The notes under the pieces: generated by a model
What the model was told of the DNA's origin: nothing
The model's database searches: none
Seen by the model: only the letters and a program-made list of their open reading frames with translations
Part shown: positions 8,164 through 16,662 of the stretch, piece after piece
Layout: each line of letters opens with the position of its first letter
Numbering within the stretch: the first letter of the stretch is position 1
Origin: Bacteroidales bacterium
GTDB taxonomy: Bacteria; Bacteroidota; Bacteroidia; Bacteroidales; P3
Length of the DNA: 50,166 bases
Assembly: GCA_016283745.1 (NCBI GenBank)
Contig: JAEENM010000126.1
Coordinates: forward strand, 1-50,166
Direction of reading: 5' to 3'
Program-made: the position numbers and the translations under genes

Positions 8164-10887
8164 ATGATATATAATTGTTTCAGAAAGATATTCCCTGCTA
8201 TTGTCGGTTTGGCGGCGGCCATTATTATGGTATCCTGCCACCACAAGCAGCATTTCATCACCGACGCCGACTATCGTGCGCAGGTGGAGAAGGACTTCGA
8301 AGCCCGCAAAGCCCTTGCCGCAGGCTGTGCCGACGACCTTTTCGCGGTGATGGACACCTCACTGTCGCTCGAAGAAACGGAGGCCATGCAGTTCCTCTAC
8401 GCCTACATGCCCTACAGCGATTTGGCCGACTACGACGGCGATTTCTTCCTGAAGCAGGTGCGCTATGCCTTTGCCGCCCGCGACACCTTTTCGTGGGGAC
8501 GCACGGTGCCGGAGGATGTGTTCCGCCATTTTGTGCTTGTCTATCGTGTGAACAACGAAAACCTCGACACCGCACGTATGTTTATTTTCAATGAGCTGAA
8601 AGACAGAGTAAAAGGAATGTCGATGTACGACGCCGCTTTGGAGGTGAACCACTGGTGCCACGAAAAAGTGACCTATCGTCCCAGCGACATACGCACCTCC
8701 GCACCGTTGGCCACCATACGCACCGGCTACGGACGCTGTGGCGAGGAATCCACGCTTCTGGTTACGGCATTGCGCGCCGTGGGCATCCCCGCCCGCCAGT
8801 GCTACACCCCGCGTTGGGCACACACCGACGACAACCACGCATGGGTTGAAGTATGGGTGGACGGCAAATGGTACTATCTCGGTGCCTGCGAGCCCGACGC
8901 CAAACTCAACATGGCGTGGTTTACCATCCCCTCAACACGCTGCATGATGGTGCATACCAAGGCTTTCGGTCGCTACAAAGGCGACGAGGAGGTGGTGCGA
9001 CGCACCGGACTTTACAGCGAACTGAACCTGCTCAGCCACTACGCCGACACCCGTCATATTACAGCCACCGTGCAGGACAAGGATGGCAAGCCTCTGAAAG
9101 ACGCGCAGGTGAAATTCAAACTCTACAACTACTCCGAATACTACACCCTAGCCACCATGGCCACCGACGCCGACGGTCAGGCTTCCATAACCACTGGCTT
9201 GGGCGACCTGCTGGTTTGGGCCTGCAAGGATGGCAATTACGGCTACGCCAAAATCGATGTCCGCAAAAACGACAAGATAACCCTCAAACTGACACGCACC
9301 GAAGGCGTTGAATATGTTGAAAATCTGGAAATTAACCCGCCCATGGGCAAATTCCGCGAGGACGATGTTACCGACGAGGAACTGGCCGCCAACGCCCGCC
9401 GTCTCGCCTACGAGGATTCGATGCGCAACGCCTATCTGGCAACGTTTCCAACCATATCAACGGCTGGGGTAGAGACGCACGACCGTGCGTCTCTACAGCC
9501 AAACCCCAACCTGACCGACAAACAATTACAGGAAATTATCCGCAAATGCGAGGGCAATTATGCGGAAATCATCAAATTCCTCAATAACCATGCGGATGAA
9601 AAATTGGCAGGGGAAGAATCGGTTGTATTTGATTTATATCCGGATGTTTGTCACGAAACATGGGAGAAGTGGAATGTTTTATATGATTATCTTTGTTCTT
9701 TCAGTGATAAGGATTTACGTGATATTACCGCAGATGTGTTGGAGGCACATTGTGTTATTCCGTCAATGATTTTTGTAGGATGGGACTATGAAATATACAA
9801 AAAAGGCATCCTGCCCGCACGCATCAGCAACGAGATGGTGCGGCCATACCGCAAGGAGCTGCTTTCCGTTTTCAGAGACTTCACCGCTGACAGCATCCTT
9901 CGTTGGACTGCCGAAAATATCATTGTGGATGACACCGGCAACTATTACCGCTGTCCCATCTCGCCCGTGGGCGTTTACAAGCTGCGCCACGCCGACGCGC
10001 ACAGCCGCGACATCTTTTTCATTGTCGCCTGCCGCTCCGCAGGAATTCCAGCCTACATGGACAACGCCACGGAGCAGCTGTTTGTGTATGACGTAAACAA
10101 AATGAATTGGCAGATTGTCTCCTTCGCCGAAAGGCAGGAGCCGGCCAAAACCGGGAAACTGCGTCTCGAATACCACGGCAACGCCGACCTGAAGCCGCAG
10201 TACTGGACACATTTCACCATTGCCAAGTTCAACGACGGCGATTTCACCTCTTTCGACTACGAGAACGACCCGCGTGTGGCCTCGTTCCCCGCCACATTGG
10301 AGCTGGAGGCAGGCTATTACATGCTCTCCACCGGCAACCGCTACAGCGACGGCGCCACCCTTTCGCGGCTGGAGTTTTTCGTCATCCCCGAAGGGAAGAC
10401 CGTTACCAAGGAGATAGTAATCAGACCGTTAGAGGCGCGTCCCGGCGAGAACTACGGCAAAATCGGCAACAGCAAGTTCGACAGTCCCAACGGGAACACC
10501 GGACTGCTCGATTTGGCAAAGGAGAAACCGCTGGTGCTCTGTTTTATCGACCCCAACCGCGAGCCTACCAAACACACTCTCAAGGAGTTGGGTGCCATGA
10601 AAGCCACCTTTGACAAATGGGGCGGCAACATACTTTTGGTAATTCCCGAAGACCGATACACACAGCCTTTCGACAAAAGCCGTTGGAACCTGCCCAAAAA
10701 CACCATCGTTATGGTGGACGGCAGCGGAATGCAGAAGAAAGTCCTTGCGGAATCGAAGCAGTATTTCCGCGACAACTATCCGCTTATCTTCATCGCCGAC
10801 AAGGAGGGAAATCTGGTTTTCAAAAGCGAGGGCTACCGCATTGGCACCGCCGAACTTATCTATAAAACATTGACACAAATTAAATAA
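8164..10887 (+). CDS. Transglutaminase-like lipoprotein with a second degenerate domain and a thioredoxin-like C-terminus
   Basis: This 907-residue lipoprotein (signal ending AAIIMVSC) carries a transglutaminase-like core at about 155-260 with the full papain-like triad: C192 in GRCGEES, H225 in NHAWVEVWV and D245 in GACEPD. A beta-sandwich segment resembling a carboxypeptidase regulatory fold follows (about 298-380). Residues about 575-665 repeat the transglutaminase fold (YYRCPISPVGVYKLRHADAHSRDIFFIVACRSAGIPAYMDN) but lack a recognisable triad. Residues about 780-907 look thioredoxin-like (KPLVLCFIDPNREPTKHTLKEL...) without a CxxC pair. Possible roles are peptide or cell-wall cleavage or crosslinking at the outer surface; the substrate is unknown. 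An in-frame palindrome encodes residues 436-444, and about 200 bp near 9595-9795 have a distinct base composition. It probably forms an operon with the YARHG gene before it. Confidence 0.87.
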   Translation: MIYNCFRKIFPAIVGLAAAIIMVSCHHKQHFITDADYRAQVEKDFEARKALAAGCADDLFAVMDTSLSLEETEAMQFLYAYMPYSDLADYDGDFFLKQVRYAFAARDTFSWGRTVPEDVFRHFVLVYRVNNENLDTARMFIFNELKDRVKGMSMYDAALEVNHWCHEKVTYRPSDIRTSAPLATIRTGYGRCGEESTLLVTALRAVGIPARQCYTPRWAHTDDNHAWVEVWVDGKWYYLGACEPDAKLNMAWFTIPSTRCMMVHTKAFGRYKGDEEVVRRTGLYSELNLLSHYADTRHITATVQDKDGKPLKDAQVKFKLYNYSEYYTLATMATDADGQASITTGLGDLLVWACKDGNYGYAKIDVRKNDKITLKLTRTEGVEYVENLEINPPMGKFREDDVTDEELAANARRLAYEDSMRNAYLATFPTISTAGVETHDRASLQPNPNLTDKQLQEIIRKCEGNYAEIIKFLNNHADEKLAGEESVVFDLYPDVCHETWEKWNVLYDYLCSFSDKDLRDITADVLEAHCVIPSMIFVGWDYEIYKKGILPARISNEMVRPYRKELLSVFRDFTADSILRWTAENIIVDDTGNYYRCPISPVGVYKLRHADAHSRDIFFIVACRSAGIPAYMDNATEQLFVYDVNKMNWQIVSFAERQEPAKTGKLRLEYHGNADLKPQYWTHFTIAKFNDGDFTSFDYENDPRVASFPATLELEAGYYMLSTGNRYSDGATLSRLEFFVIPEGKTVTKEIVIRPLEARPGENYGKIGNSKFDSPNGNTGLLDLAKEKPLVLCFIDPNREPTKHTLKELGAMKATFDKWGGNILLVIPEDRYTQPFDKSRWNLPKNTIVMVDGSGMQKKVLAESKQYFRDNYPLIFIADKEGNLVFKSEGYRIGTAELIYKTLTQIK
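9469..9496 (+). repeat. In-frame palindrome inside the transglutaminase gene
   Basis: GTAGAGACGCAC (9469-9480), loop GACC, then the exact complement GTGCGTCTCTAC (9485-9496). A short outer arm GGCT/AGCC (9462-9465 and 9497-9500) brackets it. It is translated as VETHDRASLQ. Its GAGACGC arm also occurs in the hairpin at 31022-31038. Confidence 0.85.
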
Positions 10888-10912
10888 CTGACATTTAAAT
10901 ATATATCTCACA

Positions 10913-12205
10913 ATGGAACAATATAGCATACCTGTACTTCTGCTCACCGGATATCTGGGTAGCGGAAAAACAACTTTGGTAAACAACATCCTGAACAACC
11001 GCAAGGGACTGCGTTTTGCGGTGATTGTGAACGATTTGGGCGAAGTGAACATCGACGCCGACCTGATACAGCAAGGCGGCGTGGTGGGACAAAAGGACGA
11101 AAGTCTTGTGGCCCTGCAAAACGGCTGCATCTGCTGCACACTGAAAATGGACCTTATCGAGCAGCTGAGCGATATTATTGCCCAGCACAAGTTCGACTAC
11201 ATCGTTATCGAAGCCAGCGGCATCTGCGAGCCCGAGCCTATCGCACAGACCATCTGCTCCATGCCCATCCTCGAAGAGAAATACACCCGCAACGGCTTGC
11301 CGCGCTTGGACTGCGTGGTGACTGTAGTCGATGCACTGCGTATGCAGAACGACTTCGGCGGCAAGGACCTTGTGAAAGGACATTTTGAGGAGGACGACCT
11401 CGAAAACCTTATCATCCAGCAGATTGAGTTCTGCAACATAGTGCTGATAAACAAAGCCTCCGAAGTGCCCGAACAGGAGCTGGGACGCATACGTCAGCTG
11501 GTGCATACCCTCAACCCCAAGGCGCGTATCATCACCTGCGATTACGGCAATGTGGATTTCAACCAGATTCTGCACACACATCTCTTCGATTTCGAGAAAA
11601 CGGCCACCTCGGCCACGTGGGTGCGTGTGGTGGAGGACATACACGACGATGACGACGACCTGCACATACACCATCACCACCACGATGACGATGATGACGA
11701 CGAGCACGAACATCATCACGACCACGATGATGACGATGAACACGACGAACATCATCACCACGAGCACGAAGAGCACGAGGAACACGGGCACCATCATCAT
11801 CATCATCATCACCACGACCACGACGAGGGTGAAGCCGAGGAATACGGCATCAGCACTTTCGTATATCACTCGCGCAAGCCGTTCTACCTGCGTCGTTTCG
11901 ACGAGTTTGTGAGCCGTCTGCCGAAAAACGTGATACGTGCCAAAGGCGTGTGCTATTTCCGCGAGGAGTACGACGTTTGCTATGTCTTCGACCAAGTGGG
12001 GAAACAAGTGTCGCTACGCGATGCCGGACAGTGGTACGCCTCCATGCCGCCCGAGGACCTGCAGCAGTTTATGATTGCCAACCCGCAGATTCTCAACGAC
12101 TGGGACGACCTCTACGGCGACCGCATGCAGAAACTCGTGTTCATCGGACAAAAGATGGACCGCGACGAACTCATCCGCCAGCTCGATGACTGTATTGTTA
12201 AGTAG
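10913..12205 (+). CDS. CobW/COG0523-type G3E GTPase with a His/Asp-rich metal-binding loop
   Basis: This 430-residue protein has the G3E GTPase layout: Walker A GYLGSGKTT (13-21), the zinc-binding CxCC motif C72-I-C74-C75 in QNGCICCTL, EASGICEPEPIAQT, and an NKAS guanine-specificity motif. A segment at about 243-304 is almost only His, Asp and Glu, including runs of up to nine consecutive histidines. A CobW_C domain follows (about 305-430; PFYLRRFDEFVSRLP, GQWYASMPPEDL). Family members are GTP-driven metallochaperones, many for zinc (ZNG1-like) and others for cobalt or nitrile hydratase. The His-rich loop suggests Zn, Ni or Co storage or transfer. It begins 25 bp after the transglutaminase gene. 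I see no Zur-like palindrome upstream. Subfamily and metal are inferred. Confidence 0.92.
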   Translation: MEQYSIPVLLLTGYLGSGKTTLVNNILNNRKGLRFAVIVNDLGEVNIDADLIQQGGVVGQKDESLVALQNGCICCTLKMDLIEQLSDIIAQHKFDYIVIEASGICEPEPIAQTICSMPILEEKYTRNGLPRLDCVVTVVDALRMQNDFGGKDLVKGHFEEDDLENLIIQQIEFCNIVLINKASEVPEQELGRIRQLVHTLNPKARIITCDYGNVDFNQILHTHLFDFEKTATSATWVRVVEDIHDDDDDLHIHHHHHDDDDDDEHEHHHDHDDDDEHDEHHHHEHEEHEEHGHHHHHHHHHDHDEGEAEEYGISTFVYHSRKPFYLRRFDEFVSRLPKNVIRAKGVCYFREEYDVCYVFDQVGKQVSLRDAGQWYASMPPEDLQQFMIANPQILNDWDDLYGDRMQKLVFIGQKMDRDELIRQLDDCIVK

Positions 12206-12206
12206 G

Positions 12207-12248
12207 CAGTTGGTAGGATTTAGTAGTCAGGATTCAGTTGGCAGATAA
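12207..12248 (+). repeat. Degenerate heptamer array after the CobW-type gene
   Basis: Six consecutive 7-nt units that all begin with YAG: CAGTTGG, TAGGATT, TAGTAGT, CAGGATT, CAGTTGG, CAGATAA. The array begins 2 nt after the TAG stop codon of the CobW-type gene. Confidence 0.7.
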
Positions 12249-12252
12249 TAAG

Positions 12253-12287
12253 AAAAAGTTGGCAATTCAAAGAATTGCCAACTTTTT
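12253..12287. terminator. Bidirectional terminator between convergent genes
   Basis: Perfect 16-bp arms AAAAAGTTGGCAATTC (12253-12268) and GAATTGCCAACTTTTT (12272-12287) with a 3-nt loop. A-runs and T-runs flank the stem on both strands, so it can serve the CobW-type gene (plus) and aroQ (minus). Confidence 0.92.
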
Positions 12288-12290
12288 ATA

Positions 12291-12325
12291 TTTCAACTTT
12301 CAATTATCAATTTTCAACTTACAAA
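12291..12325. repeat. Degenerate heptamer array overlapping the aroQ stop codon
   Basis: Units TTTCAAC, TTTCAAT, TATCAAT, TTTCAAC and TTACAAA follow in exact 7-nt phase. The last unit includes the aroQ stop codon (complement of 12319-12321). Confidence 0.7.
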
Positions 12326-12732
12326 AAGTTTTCCACCGCCATTGCATAGCCTTTTAGTCCGAAACCCGTAACACAGGCGCGGCACACGGGGGCGAGCAGC
12401 AAGGTGTGGCGGAAATCCTCGCGGGCAAAGACATTGCTGATATGCACCTCCACGGCAGGCGTTTTCACCGCAGCCAGGGCATCGCGGATGGCCACCGAGG
12501 TATGCGAATAGCCGCCGGCGTTGATAATGATGCCGTCGTAGCTGAACCCCACCTCCTGAATCTTGTCAACAATCTCGCCTTCTATGTTGCTCTGGAAATA
12601 CGACAGCTCCACGTCGGGAAACCGCTTTTTCAGTTTTTCGAAATAGCTCTCGAACGACTCGTTGCCGTACACTTGCGGTTCTCTACTGCCCAGTAGGTTG
12701 AGGTTAGGTCCGTTGATGATAATGAGTTTCAT
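12319..12732 (-). CDS. aroQ: 3-dehydroquinate dehydratase, type II
   Basis: AroQ removes water from 3-dehydroquinate to give 3-dehydroshikimate in the shikimate pathway. The 137-residue protein is normal for the small dodecameric type II enzyme. It shows INGPNLNLLGSREPQVYG (with the catalytic Tyr and the mobile-loop Arg), QSNIEGEIVDKIQE, INAGGYSHTSVAIRDAL, and VEVHISNVFAREDFRH carrying the catalytic His and substrate-binding Arg. It has its own strong promoter on the minus strand and faces the CobW-type gene across a bidirectional terminator. No other aro gene is nearby. The assignment is secure. Confidence 0.96.
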   Translation of the reverse strand: MKLIIINGPNLNLLGSREPQVYGNESFESYFEKLKKRFPDVELSYFQSNIEGEIVDKIQEVGFSYDGIIINAGGYSHTSVAIRDALAAVKTPAVEVHISNVFAREDFRHTLLLAPVCRACVTGFGLKGYAMAVENFL

Positions 12733-12760
12733 GATGTTTTATCGTCTTGTTTGGGTGATG

Positions 12761-12791
12761 CAAAAATACAATTTATTTTTTAATTCACAAA
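12761..12791 (-). promoter_or_regulatory. aroQ promoter
   Basis: On the minus strand, TTTG (complement of 12788-12791), a 19-bp spacer and TATTTTTG (complement of 12761-12768) match the Bacteroidota -33/-7 consensus. The ATG is about 29 bp downstream of the -7 box. Confidence 0.75.
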
Positions 12792-12873
12792 AGATGCAAA
12801 ATCGACATCGTCCGCAAAAACACAATTCCACGAACTGATAATGCGTATTTATGGTATTTTCAGTTGGCGAAAT

Positions 12874-13773
12874 TCAGTCTTGCCAAGCGCATATAACATT
12901 GTTGAAATTGCGTTGCCGCAGGTCTTCGTGGGTGATGAAAAAATTGAAACAGGCAATCTCATATTTCATTTCCAACCCATAGTTGCAGTATAGCAGAATC
13001 TCGTACGAATCCCAGTTTTTGTCGAGTTCATCGTAAAAATTTTTATTAGTTACCCAAACACCGCCTTCGTAGCCGCCGAGATACCCCCACGAATCCTCAT
13101 CGTAATAATCTTCAATCTGTTCTGCTACCATTTCCCTTTCTTCGTGTGAAAGGGTATTCTCTGCCCATATTACAATTTCCGGGTAACCGTGTCCAACCTT
13201 GAACCATACACTTTTTTCCTCATCAATCTCCATGTCGGCAGGCGGTTCTGCACGGTGCAGATTATTTGTGTCGGGTGTGAAAAGCACCTTGCCGCCTTCG
13301 TAGCTCCCGAAGAAATGCAACATCCCCTCGTGTGGATAGTGGTTTTCGGGGTCGTGGGCGGCTAAATCGGGGCAATGCAGCTGCAGACAAAAATACATCG
13401 GCGTACCGTCGTCATCCACAGGCCACGTAAAACCCTTCGGCACATCGGGCAACCCTCCCACTTTACTGCAGCCTGGAGTTGGGATGTTCAACTCATTTGG
13501 ATAAATCTTTATGCATTTGCGACGCATCGCTCGTAGTTTTTCCACAGCTTCGGCAACCTTTTTCTTGTCGGGTTTTGATTCGACAAAACTTTTCACCTCG
13601 GCAAGAATCACCACCGCGACGACATATATTATCATTATTCCGATGACAACCCATCCCCAGTTTTGCACAAACTCCGCACCTTGGGGACTGTAACTGGCCA
13701 GCGCCCAAAGCGACAGCGCCACCAGTATGCCTGGCACAAGCGCAAAAAGAATTATTTTCCAATGGTTGCTCAT
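12874..13773 (-). CDS. DUF1963 (YwqG-like) protein with two N-terminal membrane helices
   Basis: The protein has 299 residues. Two hydrophobic helices (about 7-27 and 40-58) are followed by a basic linker and a DUF1963-type domain. The domain is marked by CSKVGGLPDVPKGFTWPVDDDGTPMYFCLQLHC, then GMLHFFGSYEGGKVLF and GYLGGYEGGVWV. DUF1963 proteins are common in bacteria and their function is unknown; most lack membrane helices, so the anchored form is somewhat unusual. The start lies 9 bp after the stop of the (p)ppGpp enzyme gene on the same strand, so it is the last gene of the SPOR-rel-DUF1963 unit. The family call is fairly sure; the role is unknown. Confidence 0.8.
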   Translation of the reverse strand: MSNHWKIILFALVPGILVALSLWALASYSPQGAEFVQNWGWVVIGIMIIYVVAVVILAEVKSFVESKPDKKKVAEAVEKLRAMRRKCIKIYPNELNIPTPGCSKVGGLPDVPKGFTWPVDDDGTPMYFCLQLHCPDLAAHDPENHYPHEGMLHFFGSYEGGKVLFTPDTNNLHRAEPPADMEIDEEKSVWFKVGHGYPEIVIWAENTLSHEEREMVAEQIEDYYDEDSWGYLGGYEGGVWVTNKNFYDELDKNWDSYEILLYCNYGLEMKYEIACFNFFITHEDLRQRNFNNVICAWQD

Positions 13774-13782
13774 AAAAAAGGG

Positions 13783-16029
13783 TCAAATCCTCTTCACGTT
13801 CTCAATTCCGTCCACGGCCTGCAGTTTCTGCATCAGGTTGTTGAGGTCGTCGAGGTTGGACACATAGACCATGATAAGGCCCTTGCCAACTCCTTCGCTA
13901 CCTTCGATGGTGATGCCGCGTATGTTGAGGTCCATCTCTTCGGATATGACGCGGGTAAGGTCCTGCAGCAGTCCGCGGCGGTCCATGGCGGTTATCTGTA
14001 TGGCGGCAAGGAACGACACCGCCTCGCCTTTGCGCCATTTGGCCTTGACGATGCGGTTTTTGTGGGTGGCCATCTCCTCGATGGCGGCGCGACAGTTGGT
14101 GCGGTGCACCACAATGCGGTCGTCCTCCACAAAGCCTATCACGTCGTCGCCGGGAACTGGGTTACAGCAGGTGGCGGGCTCAGGTTTCAGGTTGCCGTAT
14201 TTGGCGTCGAGCAGTATGTTGCCAAAATCGTACTGGTACTGCTCTTTGAGCGGGGTGTCGGTGGTAAGGGCGTTGTCGGCAGGTTTGTCGGTGCCGCCGA
14301 AAAGCGACTTAAATGGCGAAAGAAGCATCAGCCACGGCGATTTCTCGTTTTGCAGGCTGTGCTCCACCTCTTCCTTGCCAATCTCGTTGCGGGCTATCTT
14401 ATAATAGAGGTCAAGGTCGTCGTCGAGGTTGAAATATTTCTTTATCTTGTCGATATTGCCTGGACTGTCTTTCTTCATCAGCGAGGTGAGTATGGCCCGC
14501 AGCTTTTTCTCGCCTTCGTCCTTGTAAAGTTTTTTCTGTTCGCGCAGGTTTTTCCTTATCTCTATCTTGGCGTGGGTGGTGATGACGTACGAGAGCCATT
14601 CCTCGGTGGGTTGCACCTTTTTCGACGACAGTATCTGCACCTGAGCGCCGCTGCGCAGCCTGTAGTTGTTAGGCACCACCTTGGAGTTCACCTTGGCGCC
14701 CATACTCGAAAGACCGAGGTTGGTATGTATGGCAAATGCGAAATCGAGTACCGAAGCACCAGAGGGCAACGTGATCATCTTGCCCTTGGGGGTAAAGACG
14801 TAAATCTCTTTGGTGTAGAGGCTCTGTTTGAAATCCTCCACAAAGTCGAGGGCGTTTTTGTCGGAGTTGTCGAGATTTTCGCGTATCTGGTGAAGCCAGT
14901 TCTCCACAATGTCGTTGTGAATCTCCTCTTCGGGATGGTTCTCCTTGTATAGGAAATGGGCGGCCATACCTTTTTCGGCAATCTCGTCCATACGTTTGCT
15001 GCGTATCTGTATCTCGAGATATTTTCCGCCGTGTCCCATCACCGTGGTGTGCAGCGACTCGTAGCCGTTGGCCTTGGGGGTGGTAATCCAGTCGCGGGTG
15101 CGTTCTGGATTTATGCGGTACATGGAGGTGATGATGGAAAATACGCGCCAGCATTCCTCTTTCTCCACCTCTACTGGCACGTCCAATATGATACGTATGG
15201 CAAACACATCGTACACTTCGTTGAAAGGCACGCCTTTGCGCACCATCTTGTTCCAGATGGAGAATATGGATTTAACTCGTCCGCTCATGGTGTATTTGAA
15301 GCCACGTGCGTCGAGCACGTCGCGCAGCGGACGGCTCACCTCGTCGATATAGCGGTCGCGGTCCACCTCGGAGCTCTCTATCAGGTCTTTGATACGGAAA
15401 TACTCTTGCGGGTTGGTATATTTCATACACAGGTCCTCGAGCTCGCTTTTTATGGAATAGAGTCCAAGTCGGTGAGCCAGAGGTATATACAAAAACTGCG
15501 TCTCCGACGATATGGCTAGCTGTTTGGTGCTTTCCATCGAGTCGAGGGTGCGCATATTGTGCAGACGGTCGCTCAGTTTGAGGAAAATAACATACACGTC
15601 GTCGACCATCGCGAGCAGTATTTTCTTGAAATTCTCGGCCTGTATGGACTGGATCTGCATGTCGAAGACCGATATTTTCGTCAGTCCGTCGATAATTCTC
15701 GCCACACGGTCGCCGAACACCGAACGCAGCTCGTCGAGGGTGATGTCGGTGTCCTCTACCACGTCGTGAAGCAGTGCGCATTCCACACCCACGGGCCCCA
15801 CGCCTATCTCGCTAACGGCGATGATGGCCACCTCGAGCGGGTGGAAGATGTAAGGCTCGCCCGATTTGCGGCGCACGTTGGAGTGTGCCTTGCGGGCAAT
15901 GGAAAAGGCTCGGAAAATCATATCCTCGTCCTCGGTAGAGAGAGGATTCTCGTCGTTGCACAGCTTTATCAGCTGGCGGTATTTTTCGTCAATCTCGCGG
16001 GCTTCGCGAACTTCGTCGATTTCGTACAT
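13783..16029 (-). CDS. relA: Bifunctional (p)ppGpp synthetase/hydrolase (Rel/SpoT family)
   Basis: This 748-residue enzyme makes and degrades the stringent-response alarmone. The order is: an HD hydrolase domain (about 25-190) with H49, H63 and the intact H88-D89-VVED motif; a synthetase domain (about 235-355; NEVYDVFAIRII, YLEIQIRSKRMDEIAEKGMAAH); a TGS domain (about 405-468; IYVFTPKGKMITLPSGASVLDFAFAIH); a helical and zinc-finger-like region with CCNPVPGDDVIGF (the two adjacent Cys of the ZFD); and a C-terminal ACT domain (about 669-748). The intact HD motif argues for a bifunctional Rel rather than a synthetase-only RelA. It sits between a SPOR protein gene and a DUF1963 gene, all on the minus strand with short gaps (42 and 9 bp). 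Confidence 0.96.
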   Translation of the reverse strand: MYEIDEVREAREIDEKYRQLIKLCNDENPLSTEDEDMIFRAFSIARKAHSNVRRKSGEPYIFHPLEVAIIAVSEIGVGPVGVECALLHDVVEDTDITLDELRSVFGDRVARIIDGLTKISVFDMQIQSIQAENFKKILLAMVDDVYVIFLKLSDRLHNMRTLDSMESTKQLAISSETQFLYIPLAHRLGLYSIKSELEDLCMKYTNPQEYFRIKDLIESSEVDRDRYIDEVSRPLRDVLDARGFKYTMSGRVKSIFSIWNKMVRKGVPFNEVYDVFAIRIILDVPVEVEKEECWRVFSIITSMYRINPERTRDWITTPKANGYESLHTTVMGHGGKYLEIQIRSKRMDEIAEKGMAAHFLYKENHPEEEIHNDIVENWLHQIRENLDNSDKNALDFVEDFKQSLYTKEIYVFTPKGKMITLPSGASVLDFAFAIHTNLGLSSMGAKVNSKVVPNNYRLRSGAQVQILSSKKVQPTEEWLSYVITTHAKIEIRKNLREQKKLYKDEGEKKLRAILTSLMKKDSPGNIDKIKKYFNLDDDLDLYYKIARNEIGKEEVEHSLQNEKSPWLMLLSPFKSLFGGTDKPADNALTTDTPLKEQYQYDFGNILLDAKYGNLKPEPATCCNPVPGDDVIGFVEDDRIVVHRTNCRAAIEEMATHKNRIVKAKWRKGEAVSFLAAIQITAMDRRGLLQDLTRVISEEMDLNIRGITIEGSEGVGKGLIMVYVSNLDDLNNLMQKLQAVDGIENVKRI

Positions 16030-16071
16030 AGCGGCAGATGGTTTAGTGATGGAAGAATGTAATGAGGTTGG

Positions 16072-16515
16072 CTACTGCAACTCGTCCGCGTCCTCGGGCA
16101 GCAGGTCTTCGGGATTCCAGCGTATGGGGTACACGTTGTCCTTGGTGATGGTGCACGACGGGTAGTCGGCCTTTATCTTCTGCTGGAAATAGTATGCGTC
16201 CAGACGGCTTACAAAATCGCCGACCTTAATTTTGAAATTGGGCTCCTCGAACACCACATACACGGGTATGTCGGGATATTTCTCCAAAAACTGTTTCTTT
16301 TTGGCAAAAGCCTGCGACTTGGAGTTGACTCCCGAAAGCGAGGCTACAAGCAGGCGGTAGCCCGGCACTGTCTTGGCTTTTTCGTTGAACTCGATATGTT
16401 TTTCAACAAGGTTGGAAACCTTGGTGTCGCCGGTTACCTGCACCGACCCCCGCGACTGTGCCTGTGCGCCAACGCACAAAACTACAGTGGCAAACGACAG
16501 TAAAAATCTTCTCAT
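16072..16515 (-). CDS. Secreted SPOR-like domain protein
   Basis: This 147-residue protein has an N-terminal signal peptide (RRFLLSFATVVLCVGAQAQ). Residues about 52-130 resemble the compact SPOR fold common in Bacteroidota: GYRLLVASLSGVNSKSQAFAKKKQFLEKYPDIPVYVVFEEPNFKIKVGDFVSRLDAYYFQQKI. SPOR domains bind peptidoglycan strands stripped of stem peptides, often at division sites. It is the first gene of a unit with rel and the DUF1963 gene. A -7 box lies 54 bp upstream of the ATG. No other domain is visible. Confidence 0.82.
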   Translation of the reverse strand: MRRFLLSFATVVLCVGAQAQSRGSVQVTGDTKVSNLVEKHIEFNEKAKTVPGYRLLVASLSGVNSKSQAFAKKKQFLEKYPDIPVYVVFEEPNFKIKVGDFVSRLDAYYFQQKIKADYPSCTITKDNVYPIRWNPEDLLPEDADELQ

Positions 16516-16568
16516 ATTGCGATAGATAGAGGGTTTTCCGATTATTTTTCTCTTTTGAAATCAAACTG

Positions 16569-16576
16569 CAAATTTA
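16569..16576 (-). promoter_or_regulatory. -7 box for the SPOR-rel-DUF1963 unit
   Basis: The complement reads TAAATTTG, matching TAnnTTTG, 54 bp upstream of the SPOR gene ATG. No -33 TTTG is seen at the usual spacing. Confidence 0.5.
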
Positions 16577-16662
16577 CACAAAAAAAATGACTTTTTTCGT
16601 ATCGGCACATAAAATAATGAACATTTTATTTTGTTCGTAGTTGAACAATGCGGGGACTCGGC

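Noticed and set aside
10895..12007. 370-codon antisense frame opposite the CobW-type gene
   Set aside because: Low-complexity Val/Met/Phe runs are the complement of the His/Asp codons; not a membrane protein gene.
12207..12325. Possible CRISPR array
   Set aside because: The period is 7 nt with no spacers; CRISPR repeats are about 23-50 nt with similar spacers, and no cas gene is in the window.
13663..14952. 429-codon antisense frame opposite the (p)ppGpp enzyme gene
   Set aside because: Opposite strand of a certain gene, rich in His/Val/Gly as expected for a shadow, with no start signal.
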